DNA of 64,000 nucleotides, from assembly GCA_024291935.2 (NCBI GenBank), contig CM044326.1, positions 39,106,948-39,170,947 on the forward strand. Direction: 5' to 3'. This document shows, piece after piece, positions 11,190-23,000 of this stretch. Origin of the DNA: Okapia johnstoni (Eukaryota > Chordata > Mammalia > Artiodactyla > Giraffidae). Numbering within the stretch: the first letter of the stretch is position 1; every line of letters begins with the position of its first letter. Made by a program: the position numbers and the translations under genes. Under the pieces are notes generated by a model that saw nothing but the letters and a program-made list of their open reading frames with translations, was not told where the DNA came from and ran no database searches.

Positions 11190-12318
11190 ATAAAGGCAAG
11201 TAAGAACATATTCACAGGAATTTGGGTCAAAAGAGCCAAATGTATCAGAGTATAAACACATCTAGGTTATACCACCCAGCTAAATGCTTTAGCAGGATTC
11301 CATCTCTTTTCCATATCAGCCTTACACCCTTATTAAAAATTTCCTGTTTTCTACATTTTACCACTAACAGTATAGTTTTTCAAATGGGCCATACACACTT
11401 GACTTCTTGTGTGCTGGGTGCTAGATAACCAAAGTTCAAAAGAATGACCTCTATTAGCTTAAAAGAAAAGTTGCTTCGACAAGACACTGCAATCGCAAGA
11501 GATTCTGCACCCAGCACAGTTCCTGACATACAGTAGGCACAGGACATCTGGTGAATAATCAAGTCTATCTCTGCTCACTCTGAAAAATAAACTCGGCAAA
11601 CATGCAAAATTACTACCAGTCTGAAAAATATTCTCCAGGCCTATTCGGTAATCCATCCATTCTTAAAACTCACGAAGACCAACTGCCATGAAAGCCTCAG
11701 CCACACACACACACAGGCAGCACTTAATTTCCATTAGGTTCAATGCCTGATCTATGAAGATACTAACATTTGCACACTTGCATAAATTCAGGAATCATCC
11801 TTCATTTTGATATAAGGTAAATTTTTAAGCTTTGCCTCATTTCCAATAAGTTTTATTTATCAAATCAAAAATACTTTCAAAGTTTTATTTTTTTAACCAA
11901 AATTCCATTCATAGCACATCATATCTTATTAGGGATGGCTTTAAGGAAAAATATGTACATAGTTGTCAAAATAAAAATCGTATTTTTCTTTACAAGACAT
12001 CTGGGACATTCACTTACATATTTATTATTATTTCACATTAGCTCTCAAAAAAAAAAAAGCTTGGCCTATTTAAGAAATTTAATTTTAGGGTCTGTCAACA
12101 TTTTCAACGCACTACTATTAATTTTAAAATATACAACTTGCACCCTGGAATAGAACTTAGCATAAGCTTTCCACATAACCATTTCCTGAGCACTTACTAA
12201 CTTATTATATGGCAGGTTCTACAAATGTCACATTCCTTCATTTTCTCATTTGTTTAACAAATATCCTCTCACAATTTTTGCTGTGCTTAACATAAGCCGT
12301 TACACTCTAAACCCGGTA
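11190..12318. other. Unclassified AT-rich sequence
   Basis: Unique sequence with a small CA run (11701-11715) and an A run near 12047. No gene recognised. Confidence 0.35.
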
Positions 12319-12330
12319 TTTGCACTAGAC

Positions 12331-12540
12331 TGTTGTTGCTGTTTAGTGGCTAAGTCGCGTCTGACTCTGTGACCCCATGGACAGTAGCCCGTCAGGCTCC
12401 TGTCTATGGGATTTCCCAGGCAAGAATACTGGAGTGGGTTGTCATTTCCTTCTCCAGGGGATCTTCCCGACCCAGGAATCAAATCTGTGCCTCCTACTTG
12501 GCAGGAGGATTCTTTACCACTGACACACCTGGAAGCCCTT
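12331..12540 (-). mobile_element. Bov-tA SINE, antisense
   Basis: Antisense Bov-tA from 'gtggctaagtcgcgtctgac' to 'ccactgacacacctggaagc'. The flanks repeat GCACTAGA (12322-12329 and 12543-12550), a TSD with slight divergence around it. Confidence 0.92.
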
Positions 12541-12753
12541 TCGCACTAGATACTTGTATAATAAATGGACAGTAATGCTTAACACAAGTTTACTGTCACT
12601 AGATTCAAGCTGTGTTACTATTATTATCCCAGAATCCGATGAGCAATGTTGACATGCGCAGAGAACAGCACCTGTAGCAGCTTCAGCAGAGAATCTTGTG
12701 TTAAGCGACTACTGAATTCCCTTCTACAGACAGCTGATGAACATCATCTTATC

Positions 12754-12890
12754 TTGGAGGAGAAAATAGCAACCCAACTCGCCCCAGTATTCTTGCCTGG
12801 GAAATCTCATGGACAGAGGACCCTGGGGAGCTACGGTCCGTGGGGGTCACAAAGAGTGGGATACAGCTGAGGGACTTAACAACATACAGA
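12754..12890 (+). mobile_element. Bov-tA / Bov-A fragment lacking the tRNA head
   Basis: Starts within the non-tRNA half ('aaatagcaacccaactcgcc') and continues through 'ttcttgcctgggaaatctca' to 'cacaaagagtgggatacagc'. The 5' tRNA-like head is missing. Confidence 0.8.
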
Positions 12891-13789
12891 ACCCCTGCTG
12901 CCCTTTGAAATTTTTTTGAAACTGTAGATTAAATTCTTCCCCAAAAGTATCACACTCAGCATGTCATGAAAAGTAAGGTGTCTTTATTCTGAACTCTTAA
13001 AAACAAATGCTATCCTACATTTATTTTTAACTCTTGAAAATTTCAGACTCCACAGATGAGCAACTACAGTTTAAAAAAGAAGAAAGAAATGAAGAAACGG
13101 TGATTAATGAGGCTCTTCAACAGCTCCTTAAACGCACCCACCCTCCAAGAGCAGAACTGGTTATTTCCAAGTTGTTCCAAGAAAAGGAGGTGGGGAAGGG
13201 ACAGGAAGAGTCAACACAAAGCAAGAAAAAGAAAAAGAGAGAGACAGTGAAAAATGGGTGGCCTAGTGTCTGCGTCCCCTTCCTCCCTCTCTCTCAACCC
13301 AGAGACTCTGGTACTTTTTCTCTAATTTAAATATCACCTATGAGTTTTGACACCAGAGCCAAAAATTATTTCCACAAAAGGAAAAACTACTTGCTGCCCT
13401 TGAATACGGCTACATCAGCAAAGGGTGCCACCCCATAGCTACGGAAGGGCAACAAAAAACGATCAGAAGGATGCTAAAATCCCTTGTAAAACTCCCACGG
13501 AGCTTCACAGCCTTGAACCTTGCGGTCAAGGGCAAGCAAGCTCTTACCCGGCCTCAGTCGGACACTGACCGGTTACAAAGGCCTGGAACGCGACCCTCTG
13601 GGGAGCAGGCTCCTTCTCCCACCTCAGGTCTCAGCACCAACGTCATCTCCTCTGAGATGCTCTCCATCACCCCTACCACTCCGGCCCACCGTCGCCTAAC
13701 CTATTACTAGGGAGCTTTTCAGCATCTGCAAATGGTCCTATTTGCTTCTATTCCGTTTCCCCTGCAGAGTGCGAGCTTCGAGAGGGTGG
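12891..13789. other. Sequence flanking the CpG island
   Basis: Includes a 98-codon plus-strand frame (13034-13330) with a lysine/glutamate-rich stretch that I do not recognise and do not call as a gene. From about 13.45 kb GC content rises toward the island, in what would be proximal intron 1 of the minus-strand candidate gene. Confidence 0.35.
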
Positions 13790-13950
13790 AAGGACCCCGG
13801 CGGTCCAGGCGGGCCTTACAGGCGCCATCTCCCAGACCAGGCCCGAGCTACCAGGCCGCGGCGCGCGTCTGACCGGCCTACGTGCCGTCCAGAACGGGAG
13901 GCTGAGCCTCGGGGACCCACCCGGCCGGTGCAGGAAGCCCAGGGCCGCAG

Positions 13951-13992
13951 CGGGACCTGAGGGCGCCCCGGCGGGACCTGAGGGCGCCCCGG
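13951..13992 (+). repeat. 21-bp perfect tandem duplication in the CpG island
   Basis: Two identical 21-bp units (13951-13971 and 13972-13992) beginning cgggacctgagg, followed by the start of a third. This looks like a recent replication-slippage event in GC-rich DNA. Confidence 0.95.
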
Positions 13993-14111
13993 CGGGAGAG
14001 GACGCCGGCGCCGCGCCGAGGGCACGGCCGCCCGGCCGCCCCACGCTAGCCCAGCTCCCCGGCCCCCCCTCCGCGGCCCCCGCTCGGCGCCGGCGCCCTC
14101 GGACCGCTTAC

Positions 14112-14220
14112 CGCGCGGCCGCCTTGCCCCAAGCCGCAGACGGTCGCCTTCTGCCCAGTACGAACTTCCCGCCGCTTTCGCCGACTCGCAACGCCGCAGC
14201 AGCGCCGGCCCCCTCACACC
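14112..14220 (-). other. Candidate non-coding first exon, minus strand
   Basis: Read on the minus strand, the exon would end 'GGCCGCGCG' and be followed directly by GTAAGC, a good splice donor (intron begins at 14111 going left). An inverted CCAAT box lies about 20-30 bp outside the proposed start and a GC box further out. No ATG occurs in this stretch on the minus strand, so it would be 5' UTR. The start position is a guess, and I cannot name the gene because no downstream exon is recognised. Confidence 0.5.
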
Positions 14221-14358
14221 CTGCAGTATGGGGCCTTCCCATTGGCTCAGGGGAAACGGAGAGGCGGAGCGAGCGGGAACGCGCCGGGTGGGCGGAGCCC
14301 GCGCTGGCTCCCGGCGGCTCCCCAGGAATGCCGGGAGCCGCGGGCCGGCCCTCGCAAT

Positions 14359-14377
14359 GCGTGCTGGGAAATGGAGT
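14359..14377 (-). promoter_or_regulatory. ZNF143/SBS2-like motif
   Basis: GCGTGCTGGGAAATGGAGT matches 16 of 19 positions of the SBS2 consensus in this orientation (GCATGCTGGGAATTGTAGT, from memory). ZNF143 sites of this type are common in CpG-island promoters just upstream of the transcription start. Confidence 0.55.
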
Positions 14378-14419
14378 CTTTCACTGGCAAAGCGATATCG
14401 CGTTGGCTTGGCCCCCGTG

Positions 14420-14438
14420 GGCCTCTGGGAAATGCGGT
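14420..14438 (-). promoter_or_regulatory. Second, weaker SBS2-like motif
   Basis: Shares the TGGGAA core and the following A-T-G spacing with the first motif (about 12 of 19 consensus positions). It lies 61 bp away in the same orientation, a pairing that raises the chance that one or both are functional. Confidence 0.35.
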
Positions 14439-14674
14439 CTACAGCCTCTGAGTCGGTTCTTGTGGTCAGATGCTGTCCCTGTGAAAGCCCTAGGAACCAA
14501 AATAAATATCGCCCGTTTTCGCAGTAGCTTGAGTCATTAAATAATGTGTTGAAAAGAGTTGGATGTAAAAGAAGCCTATATTCCCGTTTGGCCAGGTGGT
14601 GCTTCTGTTTTCCCACCTCCTGGTCCACACCCTGCACGCTTGTCACATAGCCACTTGGTTCAGTATATTAGGGC

Positions 14675-14865
14675 CTGACTCTGGGAGTAAACAGCTCGCG
14701 ACCAAATCCCGGCTCCTCCATTCTGTAACTTTGTAAACTAAATGATTTAACCCCTATGAGTCTCAATTTCCTGTTTTTGTCAGGAGTAAGTGAGATATCC
14801 TAGAGACAGGGCTTTGTCCGTAGTAAATGCTCAATAAACAGCAGAGAGTATTATTCTGTCCACTC
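14675..14865 (-). mobile_element. MIR SINE, antisense
   Basis: Antisense MIR order: 'accaaatcccggctcctcca', 'gagtctcaatttcctg' and 'agtaaatgctcaataaacag'. Confidence 0.7.
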
Positions 14866-15209
14866 ATAGCCATGAGTCTAAATCCCGTCTGTCAAAGCCT
14901 GTATCCATGCCTACCTAATCTGTGTATTCCATCCGTAATTCTCTTATGCCACAGTTTGCTTTGGGATTCTAATCAGTTGTCTAAGCCTCTGTAAACCGTA
15001 TCCATGAGAAGGTAAGTTTACTGAGGGCAGTGATGCTGTTCTACGTCAAACTCATCAAAATCATAGGCGGAGGGAGATTCACAATGAAACTAATGAGGCT
15101 TAAGCACATGTCTCATCCAAAGCCTTCTGTTAACCGTTTTGGTGGGTTTTTCTTTTTTTCTTTTTTTTGCCAAGGTAAAATATTGTTTATAATTTTCTTT
15201 AAACAGACC
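14866..15209. other. Unclassified sequence
   Basis: Contains a pyrimidine/T-rich stretch (15146-15170). No gene or repeat recognised. Confidence 0.35.
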
Positions 15210-15735
15210 CCCAAAATTGTGTGAACTTCAGGCCACACAGAACCTGGAATCCCTGTCCACTGGTCAGTGCAGTATTATGACTGTTGAGGTGCATTTGCCC
15301 CTCCAGATACCCTCACATGCTCCAGATGCTCCCCCAGCCTGCCCTCCGCCCCTAGAGGTTGAGCTGTCCAAACCACTACCAGGCTCCTGTGCGCCAGCCT
15401 CCTGGTGGATTTGGCCAGTAGGGAAGCCCACAGAGGAGTGGAAGGAAAGAGAGATGTTGCTGAAAGTGTGTATCCCCCTGGATCCTGGCTGGCAAGGTCC
15501 CCTGCTGTCGGCTGGGCCCTCGGCTGAAGGCCACTGCTGCCTGGCCCTCCTCTCCAGCTTGCAGTGACAGCCCCCTCCCTCTGTGCCTCAGACCTGCAGC
15601 TGATAAGCCCAGGACCACGGCTGTGCCAAGGTTACTGCTCCATCCCCATGGTTCCCACCCTCACACTTTAGCCAGTAGTCTCAGTGCAAATAAACCCTCT
15701 GCAGATAAACTCTGTTTTAAATGTGTCATCTGCTT
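15210..15735 (+). mobile_element. Possible old LTR-like repeat
   Basis: GC-rich sequence with 'gctggcaaggtcccctgctg', 'gcctggccctcctctccagc' and a tail 'gcagataaactctg' after 'aaataaaccctc', an order I associate with an old interspersed LTR-type repeat. I cannot name it. The 116-codon plus-strand frame here shows no protein features. Confidence 0.3.
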
Positions 15736-15885
15736 CTTGTGCAGACTCGGATGAAAACACATGCAGAAAATGAGGACTCAGTGAATACTTGTCAGCGAAG
15801 AAGCCTCAAGATTTACACATCTCACGGGGGTGGAATCCCCCAGCAGGAATCTGTGGCCAAAATCCATTGAGAGAAAGACAGTCTA

Positions 15886-15976
15886 CATATGCACACACAC
15901 ATATGCACACGCACACACACACACATATACACATATGTGCACACACATAGACACACTACATACTTACACATGTATA

Positions 15977-16010
<34 letters not shown>

Positions 16011-16012
16011 GG
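15886..16012 (+). repeat. Compound (CA)n / (ACATAT)n microsatellite
   Basis: Alternating CA and ATATG blocks, ending in a pure CA run of about 15 units near 15985-16010. Confidence 0.95.
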
Positions 16013-16580
16013 AGGAGTCTTGGAATAGGACTTATTTGTCACACCATCACCATTTTCCCCTAACTTCTCCATACATGTGCAAAGTGTCCCTTCTTTCACA
16101 CCAGGTTGAAAACTGGCTGGCCTTGAAATACACTTAAATCAACAGGACCTGGAGTATTCCAAGGTGAGAATGGAAGGCATTTATTCTGCAGCTCATGGCT
16201 CCCTCACCCTCACTCAGATGACTTGCTGTTAAACAATGCTTAGATGCAACCATGCGCCAAGGCAATTGACAACATCTTCAACACCACCGGTGTTGAGATG
16301 TCCAACCGGTGGAGAGCATGGCAGGACATCAGTCCACACTGCTCTCACAGACACTGTGTGTCTTACTGTGTATCTACTGTAGGTACAGTTACAGCCCTGG
16401 GACACAGGAGCCCTCAAAGGATGTTTATGCATTGATACCTTGGTATCAAGATCAGGGTTCTGCAGAAGATGAGGGCTTGATGGGTCTGGGCTTTAGAATT
16501 TAAGAATTGAACTTGAAGGAAAAGTTCCTGAGTATAGTCTGGCCATATATTCAAAAATATCTATACCATCCAAACAAATG
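16013..16580. other. Unclassified sequence
   Basis: Includes a short dyad at 16274-16300 (catctt-caacacc / ggtgttgagatg) that could form a 12-bp stem. No gene recognised. Confidence 0.35.
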
Positions 16581-16772
16581 TTTGCTGTTGTTCGGTCACT
16601 AAGTTGTATTTGACTCTTTGCGACTCCATGGACTGCTCATGTCCATTGAGTCAGTGATGCCATCCAACCAGGTTATCCTCTGTCATGCTAAAATCGTCCC
16701 CTTCTCCTCCTGCCCTAAATCTTTCTCAGCATCAGAAGTTTTTCCAGTGAGTTGGCTCTTCACAATCAGGTG
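16581..16772 (-). mobile_element. BovB LINE 3' end, antisense
   Basis: Antisense BovB 3' sequence: 'tcggtcactaagttgtattt', 'gtcagtgatgccatccaacc', 'cccttctcctcctgcccta' and 'ccagtgagttggctcttcac'. Strongly 5'-truncated; the ORF2 C-terminal reading is only partly preserved. Confidence 0.88.
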
Positions 16773-17934
16773 TGACCAGGAGTTGGACTAAACTCTGGGA
16801 ACTCTGGGGTTTCCAATTTAATGATTGTTTACAGAGGTCTTACTATGTATTAGGCACTGCACTTTTTCACATGCACTATCTCCGTTCCTAAAAAGGAACA
16901 AGAATCAAAAACTTTATGAGATTCCAGGCCACCTGAATCTACTTCCAACTTCCAAATGTTTTTTTTTTTCTTTTACTGTCCCTTTATGCATAGCCTCAGT
17001 ACATGAGGATACTTCTTAGAGGGAACTAATTTCAATGCTGTGATAGAGATTTATGGAAGATGTTGGCTTTTAGTTGGGTAAGGAGATTCTTGCACAATGG
17101 ATCATGGTAGATAAAGCAAGGTGAGTCATGAGTGAGTTCGGCCTGATGAATATATTTTTTTCCTGCTGCCTGGCAAGAACAGACCAGCTGAAAATCTATG
17201 CAAGGAATCTGTGTTGATTTGCCACATAGTCAGGCTCTGGAGTGCCCTTCTTTATTTCCAGGCACTCTCCAACCCTGATAACATGAGTATAAAGACACAG
17301 ACGGAGAACAATAATACAGGGAACTTTGGGAAAGGGAGAGGAGATTGGTAGTTGCTAGATCATAACAGAAGTTCAGTCTGTGAAGTTCAAACAAGCATGA
17401 ATGTCATTAGCAAGCAACACTGCCCTGGCAGGCTTCAGCAGATGCTGGACCTAACAATGAGTCAGTTTATAAACTGAGTCCTTGCCCTTGTTGTTTCCAT
17501 CTGTAGAATGAGCACAATCATCCTGATCAACCAGTTCCACACCTTCCAAGGCCAATGAGAGGTAGACGAGGTTGTGTCTGAGAAGGGCTTTGATCTTCAT
17601 GAAACAAAGCTGCTAGGGTGTCCTTGCTCAGTGTAGGCATCCTAACAACAACCCAAGAAATTATTACCTCCTGGGGGGAGGAAAAAGGGAGAGGAACATG
17701 GAACAGAATATGTTCAGAAGTCTTCTGAGTGCCCTGGCCCAGGTTCCTACTCCTCCATCCCCTTTTGATCTCATCCCAGGGGTCCAGAGCCCCTATTTCC
17801 ATTTTAACAAGGACTTTTGAGCACTTACCATGTGCCAACCATTTGATACAGTGGTTGATACAATGATACAATCTACAGTATCCTTACAGATTTATAATCC
17901 AGACATGATTATAGACATGATTACAAATTCTAGT
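16773..17934. other. Unclassified sequence with a possible MIR/L2 scrap
   Basis: Mostly unique. 'gagcacttaccatgtgccaa' at 17819 resembles the L2/MIR shared core. A minus-strand 114-codon frame (17527-17871) is not recognised. Confidence 0.35.
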
Positions 17935-18130
17935 AACTATGATTTTTATGAGCATTTATTATATGCTGGAAAACTATCTCATGTAACTCCGAGAGGTAGG
18001 TAATATAATCCCTAGTGTCCAGATGAGGATACAAAATTGCAGAGAAATGAAATGATTTGTTCTAGGTTGTACTGCTAGTGGCAGCCGATAGGGCTGGCTG
18101 ACTCTAAATCCATCTTGGTATCAATCATAG
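17935..18130 (+). mobile_element. MIR SINE
   Basis: 'gagcatttattatatgctgg', 'ctccgagaggtaggtaatat', 'tccagatgaggatacaaa' and 'ctgctagtggcagccgat' follow the MIR order. Confidence 0.7.
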
Positions 18131-18337
18131 CTGTTGACTCTCAGAAGATGTAATGAGATAATATGGTGGCACTTAGACTCCGTGCACTAAGAATGCAGGA
18201 AGAACACACACTGTTCTGCCAGGCCTCATAGTCAAGGTAACACTGACCTAGTTACTCAGTTGAACTAATCTAGCAACTCTCACAATAGGACAGATAGGTT
18301 CTTTTGGATTTAATGATACAATAATCAATGATTACAT

Positions 18338-18540
18338 GCTTCCCTAGTGGCTCAGTGGTAAAGAACTTGTCTGCCAATGCAGGAGCCACGGTTCAATCCC
18401 TGAGTCAGGAAGATCCCCTGGAGAAGGAAATGGCAACCCACTCGAGTATTCTTGCCTGGAGAATCCCATAGACAGAGGAGCCTAGAGAGTTACGGTCCAT
18501 GAGGTTGCAAAGAGTCAGACACGACGGAGCAACTAACACA
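18338..18540 (+). mobile_element. Bov-tA SINE
   Basis: Complete sense Bov-tA: head 'cttccctagtggctcagtgg', middle 'ggcaacccactcgagtattc', tail 'cagacacgacggagcaacta'. No clear TSD. Confidence 0.92.
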
Positions 18541-18609
18541 CTGAGGTCAGAAGTGGATAAATAAGGCTTTAAAGTCCTAGGAAAATGTTTCCTTCTCCTT
18601 TCCTTCATC

Positions 18610-18660
18610 CTGATAAGGATGACATTGATGATGATGATGATAATGATAATGATGATGGCA
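18610..18660 (+). repeat. (GAT/AAT)n imperfect microsatellite
   Basis: Runs of gatgat and aatgat triplets at the start of a MIR. On the minus strand this reads as a run of isoleucine codons, which is artefactual. Confidence 0.9.
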
Positions 18661-18880
18661 GCATCCATTTATTAAATTTTAAGCACTTTACAGGAATTGT
18701 GTAATAATTTACAAACATTTCAAGAAACCTTCACAATAACCCTTGGAGTTTGATATTATCCCTCCCCCGACTACAGAGATAAAGAAATTAAAGCTCAGAG
18801 AAGGTAAGTAACTGACTCAAGGTCACACAACTAGTGATTGATACATTTGGGCTTTAAGCCAAGGTTTAGACTGATCCAGA
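18656..18880 (+). mobile_element. MIR SINE
   Basis: Typical order: 'catccatttattaaatttta', 'ccttcacaataacccttgga', 'aagctcagagaaggtaagta' and 'aaggtcacacaactagtgat'. This is one of the better preserved MIRs here. Confidence 0.8.
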
Positions 18881-19224
18881 AGACCAAACATTTAATTGCT
18901 CTCCATGAGGTGCACTAACCATTCATCATTTCATGTGTTTGCATCTCCTGAGCAGGTTTTAAAGATGCCATAGTTATTTGCCTTCCCCAAGATTTGAGAG
19001 ATTAATGGTACAGAAAAATTTAATGTGTGAGCCTCTGAGAGTGATTGAAATATTTCACACTGTGCTGGTGAAACTCCCTGAGCTGAGGATGATGTGAGTG
19101 GCCAGTGGATGGTTTGCTTTCTGTCCACTTGTTGGGAGGAGTGGCAGATATGGTACTGAGACACACACATTTCTACTGCCTTCTACTGTCATTTCCTGCT
19201 GCAGAGGCTGCAAATCTAAAAGCT
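18881..19224. other. Unclassified sequence
   Basis: No gene or repeat recognised. Confidence 0.3.
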
Positions 19225-20010
19225 GTGTTTCCCAGGCATCCTAGTGCTTAGGATTCTGGATGTAAATTAGTTCCTCCCATGAGATTCCTCAAGGAAGATT
19301 TGGAGGCAAAGTGAAGTGTCAGTACAGTCATGGAGTCTTGGGATTTGTCTGCAGCAATGTCCCAGTGCCATGCGTGTAATGCCATGCATGTCAGAAGGTA
19401 GTTGTGTTGGTGGCAGTAGGAGCTTCCTGGTTGATGGGTGGTGGGTACAATTGTGAGTGCATTCTAAAGAATTTAGCCTTGCCCAAAAACAGCTCTGGCC
19501 TTTGTCCTCAGCAAGGTGATCTCCAAGACCTTGGAATGTCAGTTAGGAGTGTCTATGTTTGCTTGGGAACCTTGGGTCACCAGATTGTCCCACAATATGA
19601 CTTAGTGTGGTAGCTGGCCATGCTAGAAGGATCAATAATGCAATTTATGTGGATTCTTTGGGTCACATGGTATTGGTCAACCTCTGGAGGGACCACTGAC
19701 TGAGATCAGCAGATGGACAATGAATCATACGTTTGTGATGGAGCCCCAGTAAAAGCCCTGGACACTGAGGCTTAGGTGGCTGGTTGGTAATACTCCACAT
19801 GCATGGTCACACATTGATGCTGGGAAGGTAGAACTGTCCTAGCCCCACTGGAGAGGAGCTCCACATTCAGAAACCTCTTGGGCTCTGCTTTTGCCCTTGC
19901 AGCTTTAATCTGCATCCTTTCCCTACAATAAAATATATCCATGAGTACAGCAGCTTCTGGTGAGTTTCATGAGTTCTTCTAGTAAATTATCAAAACTGAG
20001 GGTGGTTTGG
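19225..20010 (+). mobile_element. Old LTR-type repeat, 5' part (split by L1)
   Basis: Ends with an LTR-like tail: 'ccctacaataaaatatatcc', 'tgagtacagcagcttctggt', 'gagttcttctagtaaattat'. The sequence continues beyond the L1 insertion at 23592 with 'ccccaaacttgcagttgctg'. This is an order I know from old ERV-type LTRs; the exact family is uncertain. The left boundary is approximate. Confidence 0.5.
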
Positions 20011-23000
20011 ACTATAGGACATTTCACCCCTAAAGAATGAATTTCACCTTTTTCTCAAGTGCACACAGAACATTCTCCAGGATAGATCATATCTGGGCCA
20101 TAAATCTAGCCTTGGTAAATTCAAAAAAATTGAAATCATTTCAAGCATCTTTTCTGATCACAATGCAGTAAGATTAGATGTCAAGTACAAGCAAAAACTA
20201 TTAAAAATACAAACATATGGAGGCTAAACAACATGCTTCTGAATAATGAACAAATCACAGAATAAATCAAAAAGGAAATCAGAATATACATAGAAACAAA
20301 TGAAAACACGACAAGCCAAAACCTATGGGATTCAGTAAAAGCAGTGCTAAGGGGAAGGGTCATAGCGATGCACGCTTACCCCAAGAAACAAGAGAAAAAT
20401 CAAATAACCTAACTTTACACCTAAAGCAACTAGAAAAAGAAGAAATGAAGAACCCCAGGGCTAGTAGAAGGAAACAACTCATAAAAATAGACCAGAAATA
20501 AATGAAAAAGAAATAAAGGAGACTACAGCAAAAATCAGCAAAACTAAAAGCTGGTTCTTTGAGAAGGTAAATAAAATAGACAACCCGTTAGCCAGACTCA
20601 TCAAGAAAAAAAGGGAAAAGAATCAAATCAACAAAATTAGAAATGAAAGTGGAGAAATCACAACAGACAACACAGAAATACAAAGGATCGTAAGAGACTA
20701 CTATCAGCAACTACATGCCAATAAAATGGACAACTTGGAAGAAGTGGATAAATTCTTAGAAAAGTATAACCTTCTAAAACTGAACCAGGAAGAAATAGAA
20801 AATCTTAACAGACCCATCCCAAGTACAGAAATCAAAACTGTAATAAAAATCTTCCAACAAACAAAAGCCCAGGACCAGATGGCTTCACAGGTGAATTCTA
20901 CCAAAAATTTAGAGAAGAGCTAACACCTATCCTACTCAAATTCTTCCAGAAAATTGCAGAGGAAGGTAAACTCCCAAACTCATTCTATGAGGCCACCATC
21001 ACCCTAATACCAAACAAGACAAATATGTCACAAAACAAGAAAACTACAGGCCAATATCACTGATAAACATAGATGCAAAAATCCTCAACAAAATTCTAGC
21101 AAACATAATCCAACAACATATTAAAAAGATCATACATCATGACCAAGTGAGCTTTATCCCAGGGATGCAAGGACTCTTCAATATTCACAAATCAATCAAT
21201 GTGATACACCACGTTAACAAATTGAAAGATAAAAACCATACGATTATCTCAACAGATGCAGAGAAAGTCTTTGACAAAATTCAACATCCATTTACGATAA
21301 ACTCTTCGGAAAGCAGGCATAGAAAGAACATACCTCAACATAATAAAAGCCATATATGATAAACCCACAGCAAACATTATCCTCAATGGCGAAAAATTGA
21401 AAGCATTTCCCCTAAAGTCAGGAACAAGACAAGGGTGCCCACTCTCACCACTACTATTCAACATAGTTTTTAAAGTTTTAGCCATAGCAATCAGAGAAGA
21501 AAAAGAAATAAAAGGAATCCAGATTGGGAAAGAAGTGAAACTCTCACTCTTTGCAGATGACATGATCCTCTACATAGAAAACCATAAAGACACTACCAGA
21601 AAATTACTAGAGCTAATCAACGTATATAGTAAAGTTGCAGGATATAAAATTAATACACAGAAATCCTTTGCATTCCTATACACTAACAAGGAGAAAACAG
21701 AAAGAGAAATTAAGGAAACAATCACATTCACCATTGTGACAAAAAGAATAAAACACTTAGGAATAAATCCACCTAAAGAAACAAAAGACTTGTGTGTAGA
21801 AAACTATAAAATACTGATGAAAGAAATCAAGACGACACAAATAGATGGAGAAATATACCATGTTCACGGATTGGAAGAATCAATATAGTGAAAAGGAGTA
21901 TACTACCCAAAGCACTCTACAGATTCAGTGTAATCTCTATCAAGCTACCAACAGTATTTTTCACAGAACTAGAACAAATAATTTCACAATTTGTATGGAA
22001 ATACAAAAAACCTGGAACAGCAAAAGTAATCTTGAGAAAGAAGAATGGAATTGGAGGAATCAACCTGCCTAACTTCAGACTATACTACAAAGCTACCGTC
22101 ATCAAGACAGTATGGACAGAAGTATAGATCAGTGAAACAAAATAGAAAGCCCAGAGATAAATCCATGCACCTATGGGCACGTTGTCTTTGACAAAGGAGG
22201 CAAAAATATACAATGAAGAAAAGAACAATCTATTTAACAAGTGGTGCTGGGAAAACTGGTCAACTACTTGTAAAAGAATGAAACTAGAACACTTTCTAAC
22301 ACTGTACACAAAAATAAACTCAAATGGATTAAAGATCTGAATGTAAGAACAGAAACTATAAAACTCCTAGAGGAAAACATAGGCAAAATGCTCTCTGACA
22401 TAAATCACAGCAAGATCCTCTATGACCCACCTCCCAGAGTAATGGAAATAAAAGCAAAAATATACAAATGGGATCTAAGTAAACTTAAAAGCTTTTAAAC
22501 AATGAAGAAAACTATAAGCAAGATGAAAAGCCTTCAGAATGGGAGAAAATAATAGCAAATGAAGCAACTGACAAACAATTAATCTCAAAAATATACAAGC
22601 AGTTTATGCAGCTCAATATCAGAAAAATAAATGACCCAATCACAAAATGGCCAAGGAACTAAACAGACAGTTCTCCAAAGAAGGCATACAGATGGCTAAC
22701 AAACATACGAAAAGATGCTCAACATCACTCGTTATCAGAGAAATGCAAATCAAAACCACAATGAGGTACCATCTCACACCAGTCAAAACGGCTGCTATCA
22801 AAAAGTCTACAAACAATAAATGCTGGAGCGAGTGTGGAGAAACGGGAACCCTCTTATACTGTTGGTGGGAATGCAAACTAGTGCAGCCGCTATGGAGAAC
22901 AGTGTGGAGAGTCCTTTAAAAACTGGAAATAGAACTGCCATACGACCCAGCAATCCCACTGTTGGGCATACACACCAAGGAAACCAGAACTGAAAGAGAC

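Larger units (their letters stand above)
13790..14450. promoter_or_regulatory. CpG island promoter
   Basis: This is the only stretch dense in CpG in 64 kb. It contains many CG dinucleotides, NotI-like GCGGCCGC segments and few repeats. Within it I see an inverted CCAAT box (attgg, 14241-14245), a GC box (14288-14297), two ZNF143/SBS2-like motifs (14359-14377 and weaker 14420-14438) and a minus-strand splice donor at 14106-14111. Together they indicate a constitutive promoter firing leftward. A rightward transcript is possible, but I see no good donor on that side. Confidence 0.8.

Noticed and set aside
13034..13330. Lysine/glutamate-rich 98-codon plus-strand frame
   Set aside because: Could be mistaken for a small exon, but no flanking splice acceptor/donor pair of quality or known homologue is evident.
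13816..14646. 276-codon minus-strand frame across the CpG island
   Set aside because: GC-rich DNA is depleted in stop codons. The frame crosses the CCAAT box and proposed first exon and reads as arginine/proline/glycine-rich low-complexity sequence.
15830..16137. His/Thr-rich frames through the CA repeat
   Set aside because: Translation of (CA)n and ACATAT repeats; no protein meaning.
21397..21888. 163-codon frame with reverse transcriptase signature
   Set aside because: Real reverse transcriptase sequence, but part of a truncated, frameshifted L1; not an independent gene.
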